Origin: Tautonia sp040717455
Lineage (GTDB): Bacteria; Planctomycetota; Planctomycetia; Isosphaerales; Isosphaeraceae
Assembly: GCF_040717455.1 (NCBI RefSeq)
Contig: NZ_JBFEFH010000026.1
Location: 41,686 to 105,685, forward strand
DNA length: 64,000 nt
Direction of reading: 5' to 3'
A program made the translations under genes and the position numbers. The stretch's first letter is position 1; every line of letters begins with the position of its first letter. This document shows positions 61,083 to 64,000 of the stretch, piece after piece. Under the pieces are notes generated by a model. It had not been told where the DNA came from, did no database searches, and saw only the letters and a list, made by a program, of their open reading frames with translations.

Positions 61083-62164
61083 CTCCGGAGCCGCTGCGCA
61101 TCCTCATCGTCGACGACTCCCGCATCTTCCGATCGGCGATGGCGGAGGCGCTGGCGGGGCATCCGGGCGTCCGGGTGGTGGGCTCGGTCTGGAGCGGAGA
61201 GAAGGCGATCGACTTCGTCCGCGACTCCCCCCCCGACCTCGTCACCCTCGACCTGAACATGCCCGGCCTCGGTGGCCTCGACACCCTCAGCGAGATCCGG
61301 AAGCTGAACACCGCCCGCCCCGGCACTCCCACCGTGGGCGTCCTGCTCGTCAGCGCCCTGACCGATCGCGGGGCGGCCGTCACCGTCGAGGGGCTTTCGC
61401 GCGGGGCCTTCGACTTCATCCGCAAGCCCGACGGACCGGACGACCGGGCGAACGCCGAGGCCCTCCGGCAGCAGCTCTTCGAGAAGATCGACCTCTTCGC
61501 CCAGCGTCGCCGGCGGTCGCCCCCCCCGGCCGTCCCGGTGCCAAAGCCCCCCCCAGCAGTGCCGACCGACCAGCCCGGCCGGTTTCGCGCGGTTGCCATC
61601 GGCTCGTCCACGGGAGGGCCTGAGGCGCTTGCCCAACTGCTTCCCGAGTTGACGGCTCGGACGACGGCCCCGGTGTTTATCGTCCAGCACCTTCCCCGGG
61701 GCATGACGCGTTACTTCGCCGACAGCCTCGGCCGGAAATGCTCGTACCGGGTCGTCGAGGCCACCAATGGCGAGCCAGTCGTGTCCCGGACCGCCTACAT
61801 CGCCCCCGGGGGCCGGCACATGACCCTCCGAGGAAGGGACGACCGGGTCACCATCGCCCTGAATGACCAGCCGCCCGAGAACGGCTGCCGGCCTTCTGTC
61901 GACGTCTTCTTCCGCTCCGCCGCCGCCGCCTATCCCCGCTCGGTCATCGCCGTTGTCCTGTCCGGGATGGGCTCCGACGGTGCCCGAGGGCTCGGGCCGC
62001 TCAGGCGAGGCGGCGGTTACGTGATTGCCCAGGACGAGGCGACCAGCGTCGTCTGGGGGATGCCCGGCGCCGCGGTCGCCGCCGAACTGGTCGACGCGGT
62101 CCTGCCGCTCGAGGCCATCGGCCCGGCGATTGCCACCCTGCTGGAGGGCGGATCCCCTCCATGA
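61079..62164 (+). CDS. cheB: CheB methylesterase (REC-esterase)
   Basis: 361 residues. Receiver: ILIVDDSRIFRSAMAEAL and DLVTLDLNMPGLGG; Pro-rich linker ~145-160; catalytic domain with Ser in AIGSSTGGPEAL, His in VQHLPRGMTRYFADSL and Asp in VLSGMGSDGARGLGPL. It removes methyl groups from the MCP. ATGA overlap with both flanking genes indicates tight translational coupling. Confidence 0.92.
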   Translation: MTPEPLRILIVDDSRIFRSAMAEALAGHPGVRVVGSVWSGEKAIDFVRDSPPDLVTLDLNMPGLGGLDTLSEIRKLNTARPGTPTVGVLLVSALTDRGAAVTVEGLSRGAFDFIRKPDGPDDRANAEALRQQLFEKIDLFAQRRRRSPPPAVPVPKPPPAVPTDQPGRFRAVAIGSSTGGPEALAQLLPELTARTTAPVFIVQHLPRGMTRYFADSLGRKCSYRVVEATNGEPVVSRTAYIAPGGRHMTLRGRDDRVTIALNDQPPENGCRPSVDVFFRSAAAAYPRSVIAVVLSGMGSDGARGLGPLRRGGGYVIAQDEATSVVWGMPGAAVAAELVDAVLPLEAIGPAIATLLEGGSPP

Positions 62165-63018
62165 AACTGACCCCGGAGACCTTCGACGCGATCCGGGAGG
62201 TCGTCCACGACCTCTGCGGCCTCGTGGTTGGCGACGACAAGCACTATCTGGTGGTCACGCGCCTCGAACCGGTGCTGAAGCGGCTCGGCATCCCCTCCTA
62301 CGAGTCGTTCGTCCAGGGGCTTGCGGGGCCGGACGCAACTCACCTGCGGGAGCAGCTCGTCGAGGCGATCACGACCAAGGAAACCTCGTTCAACCGCGAC
62401 GGCCACCCCTTCGAGACGCTTCGCCGCTCGATCCTCCCCGAGCTGGCGAGCCGCCTTCTCGACCGCCGAGCCGGGCCGGGACCGACGCATGCGCGGTGCC
62501 GCATCTGGTGCGCCGCGGTGGCGACCGGCCAGGAGGCCTACAGCGTGGCGATGGCCGTCTCGGAGTTCCTCGCGAGCCGGCCCGGCCTGGAGCTGTCCCT
62601 CGACGACTTCCCGATCCTCGCGACCGACATCTCCGCCAGGGCGCTGGCGATCGCCCGAGAAGGCCGTTACTCGACCGAGGAGGTCCGACGCGGCATCTCC
62701 GAGGACAGTCGCCTCCGCCACTTTCGTCGCGACGGCGAGAGCTGGATCGTCTCCGAGCCGCTCCGCCGCATGATCGACTTCCGCCGCCTCAACCTCGCCC
62801 GGCCGCTGCCCAATCTGGGGACGTTCGACCTGATCCTCTGCAGGAACTTCCTGATCTATCTCGATGACGACACCCGTCGACGGCTTTGCCAGGGGTTCCA
62901 CCGGGCGCTCAACCCCTCCGGTTTCCTGATGATCGGCGCGGCCGAGAGCCTCTATGGGGTGACCGACTCCTTCTCGGCGGAGCAATTCGGCAAGACGCTC
63001 GTCCACCGGAAGCGATGA
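62161..63018 (+). CDS. cheR: CheR methyltransferase
   Basis: 285 residues. N-terminal domain with HLREQLVEAITTKETSFNRDGHPFETLRR; SAM domain with WCAAVATGQEAYSVAMAVSEF (variant of the usual W-x-A-x-x-S-x-G-E-E), ATDISARALAIAREGRYS, and FDLILCRNFLIYLDDDTRRRL...GFLMIGAAESL. It methylates MCP glutamates using SAM. Last gene of the operon; stop 63018 abuts the integrase remnant. Confidence 0.9.
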   Translation: MKLTPETFDAIREVVHDLCGLVVGDDKHYLVVTRLEPVLKRLGIPSYESFVQGLAGPDATHLREQLVEAITTKETSFNRDGHPFETLRRSILPELASRLLDRRAGPGPTHARCRIWCAAVATGQEAYSVAMAVSEFLASRPGLELSLDDFPILATDISARALAIAREGRYSTEEVRRGISEDSRLRHFRRDGESWIVSEPLRRMIDFRRLNLARPLPNLGTFDLILCRNFLIYLDDDTRRRLCQGFHRALNPSGFLMIGAAESLYGVTDSFSAEQFGKTLVHRKR

Positions 63019-64000
63019 TCGTCTGACGACTCGGGGCGAGACACCGGCGTGATCGGCCAGGGGGGCGCACCGGCAACGCAAGGCATGGAAGTCGAACACG
63101 AGGCCCGAGGCGTCCCGGTATGTGATCCCGGCGGCATCCAGGTCGATCCGCAGCATCCCGGCCCCCTTATCGGGCAGCGGGAAGGCGGGGCCTCGGGGGC
63201 GATGCTGGCCAGGAACGGGGCCAGGTCGGCGGTCAGGTCGGCGGCCAGGGGCAGCGTTGCGGGTTCCCCGTTCTTCTTGCAGACGGCGGCCACCGTCACC
63301 GTAGGGGCCTCGGGATCCAGGTCGAAGGATCGGGGCGTGCTGCTGGCCAGCTCGGAGAACCGTAGGCCGGTCGCAACGGCCAGGCGATCGCACAGGGCTC
63401 GGGCCGGGCCGTTCATCTTCCGGTAGGCCGGTCCCTCGTGTGCGGCCCGGACAAGCCGGGTCAGTTCTTCGACCGAAAGCGTCCGGCGATCGTGTCGGCG
63501 ATCTTCTCGGGCGTTGTACCCGGACAGGGCCACGAGGGCATCATCCCGCGTCCGGCCATCCTTCCAGGCCCAACGGCTGAATGCTCGAAGCGCGGCCCGA
63601 TGATGGTTCACACTCTGAAGCGACAGGCCAGCATCCCGAAGCATGGTCAGAGCGGATTGCGTCCGGTCCCGAGTCAGGTCGGGCAGTCGGAAGGATGCCA
63701 GGCGATCGGCCAGGCGTCCGGCGATCCGTTCCCGATCGGCTCGGGAAGTCTTCCGGGGCAGGGCGGCTTCGGCCATCGGGGCGCCTGCGATCAAGGCGGC
63801 CACCCGTTGAACCCGCTCCAGACTCATCCCGGCATGCTTCGGTGTGTGGCTGGATGCGATCAGGTGGGCATGCCAGGCGTCAAGATGATCGGCGATCGGA
63901 CGGGCCTCGTGGGCGCGGATCGCATCGGCTCGGGGGTCGATCAGACCGGCCCGAAGTTTGGCGGCCTTCGACTCTGCCTCTCGGGCCATCGTCTCAGTCA
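63019..64000 (-). pseudogene. Tyrosine recombinase/phage integrase remnant (frameshifted, C-terminally truncated, runs off window)
   Basis: The N-terminal part (from 63989 inward; the frame continues beyond the window) has EAESKAAKLRAGLIDPRADAIRAHEARPIADHLDAWHAHL and a SAM-like core domain (SVNHHRAALRAFSRWAWKDGR), then the first catalytic Arg region (AVATGLRFSELASS). Near 63188 a one-base deletion shifts frame; the continuing frame reads AFPLPDKGAGMLRIDLDAAGITYRDASGLVFDFHALRCRCAPLADHAGVSPRVV with an HxxR motif. It ends abruptly at about the cheR stop with no second His/Trp or catalytic Tyr. Confidence 0.72.

Noticed and set aside
1..64000. CRISPR array or rRNA operon
   Set aside because: No regularly spaced direct repeats and no rRNA-like sequence were seen on reading both strands.

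Overview
The window is GC-rich chromosomal DNA that looks like a member of the Planctomycetota, probably the Isosphaeraceae (inference). Supporting signs are two DUF1501 proteins, a DUF1080 protein, a DUF5117/DUF4953-type metalloprotease, a CHRD protein with a PEP-CTERM tail, ExbB/ExbD, and a futalosine-type menaquinone pathway spread over several loci. No phylogenetic search was possible.

Layout. 1-0.8 kb: 3' end of an Nramp-type transporter. 0.8-3.5 kb: an AT-rich alien patch holding a complete IS1-type element (8-bp target duplication, split transposase frames) and a secreted-protein gene with a stop codon inside its signal peptide. 3.5-9.5 kb: membrane protein, DedA/VTT protein, exbD-exbB, SWIM zinc-finger protein and a conserved hypothetical. 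9.9-23 kb: mqnE, the ubiE-ubiX-ubiA operon and ubiD (menaquinone), interleaved with an alpha/beta hydrolase, hicAB, an AAC(3)-I-like acetyltransferase and two copies of a ~155-bp palindromic repeat. 23-36 kb: a second Nramp-like transporter, CehA/McbA metallohydrolase, AsmA-like protein, DUF1080 protein, CHRD/PEP-CTERM protein, large zinc metalloprotease, methyltransferase and S1/P1-type nuclease.

36.5-43.3 kb is a co-directional surface-glycan module: ABC-2 permease (Wzm-like), Wzt-like ATPase, polysaccharide pyruvyltransferase with an 11-G tract, a GT42 sialyltransferase-like protein, a NeuA-HAD phosphatase fusion resembling the architecture of animal CMP-sialic acid synthetase, and a NeuB lacking the SAF domain. 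Together these could make, activate, transfer and export a nonulosonic-acid glycan. 43.5-48.4 kb: DUF1501, small membrane protein, EamA transporter and a hybrid histidine kinase whose sensor is an ethylene-receptor-like copper/ethylene-binding domain with all key residues.

48.9-51.1 kb: tRNA-Arg(UCG), whose 3' 44 bases are exactly repeated 1.36 kb downstream beside a truncated integrase, a scar of tRNA-targeted integration. 51.4-54.4 kb: another DUF1501 gene, an S15 peptidase fragment and gene-poor DNA. 54.4-63.0 kb: a compact chemosensory operon (HPt-STAS, CheA with two CheW domains and REC, CheW, MCP, CheB, CheR) without a free CheY. The window closes with a frameshifted, C-terminally truncated tyrosine recombinase.

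The most notable observations are the ethylene-receptor-like kinase, the nonulosonic-acid module, the tRNA-Arg att duplication and the palindromic repeat family.
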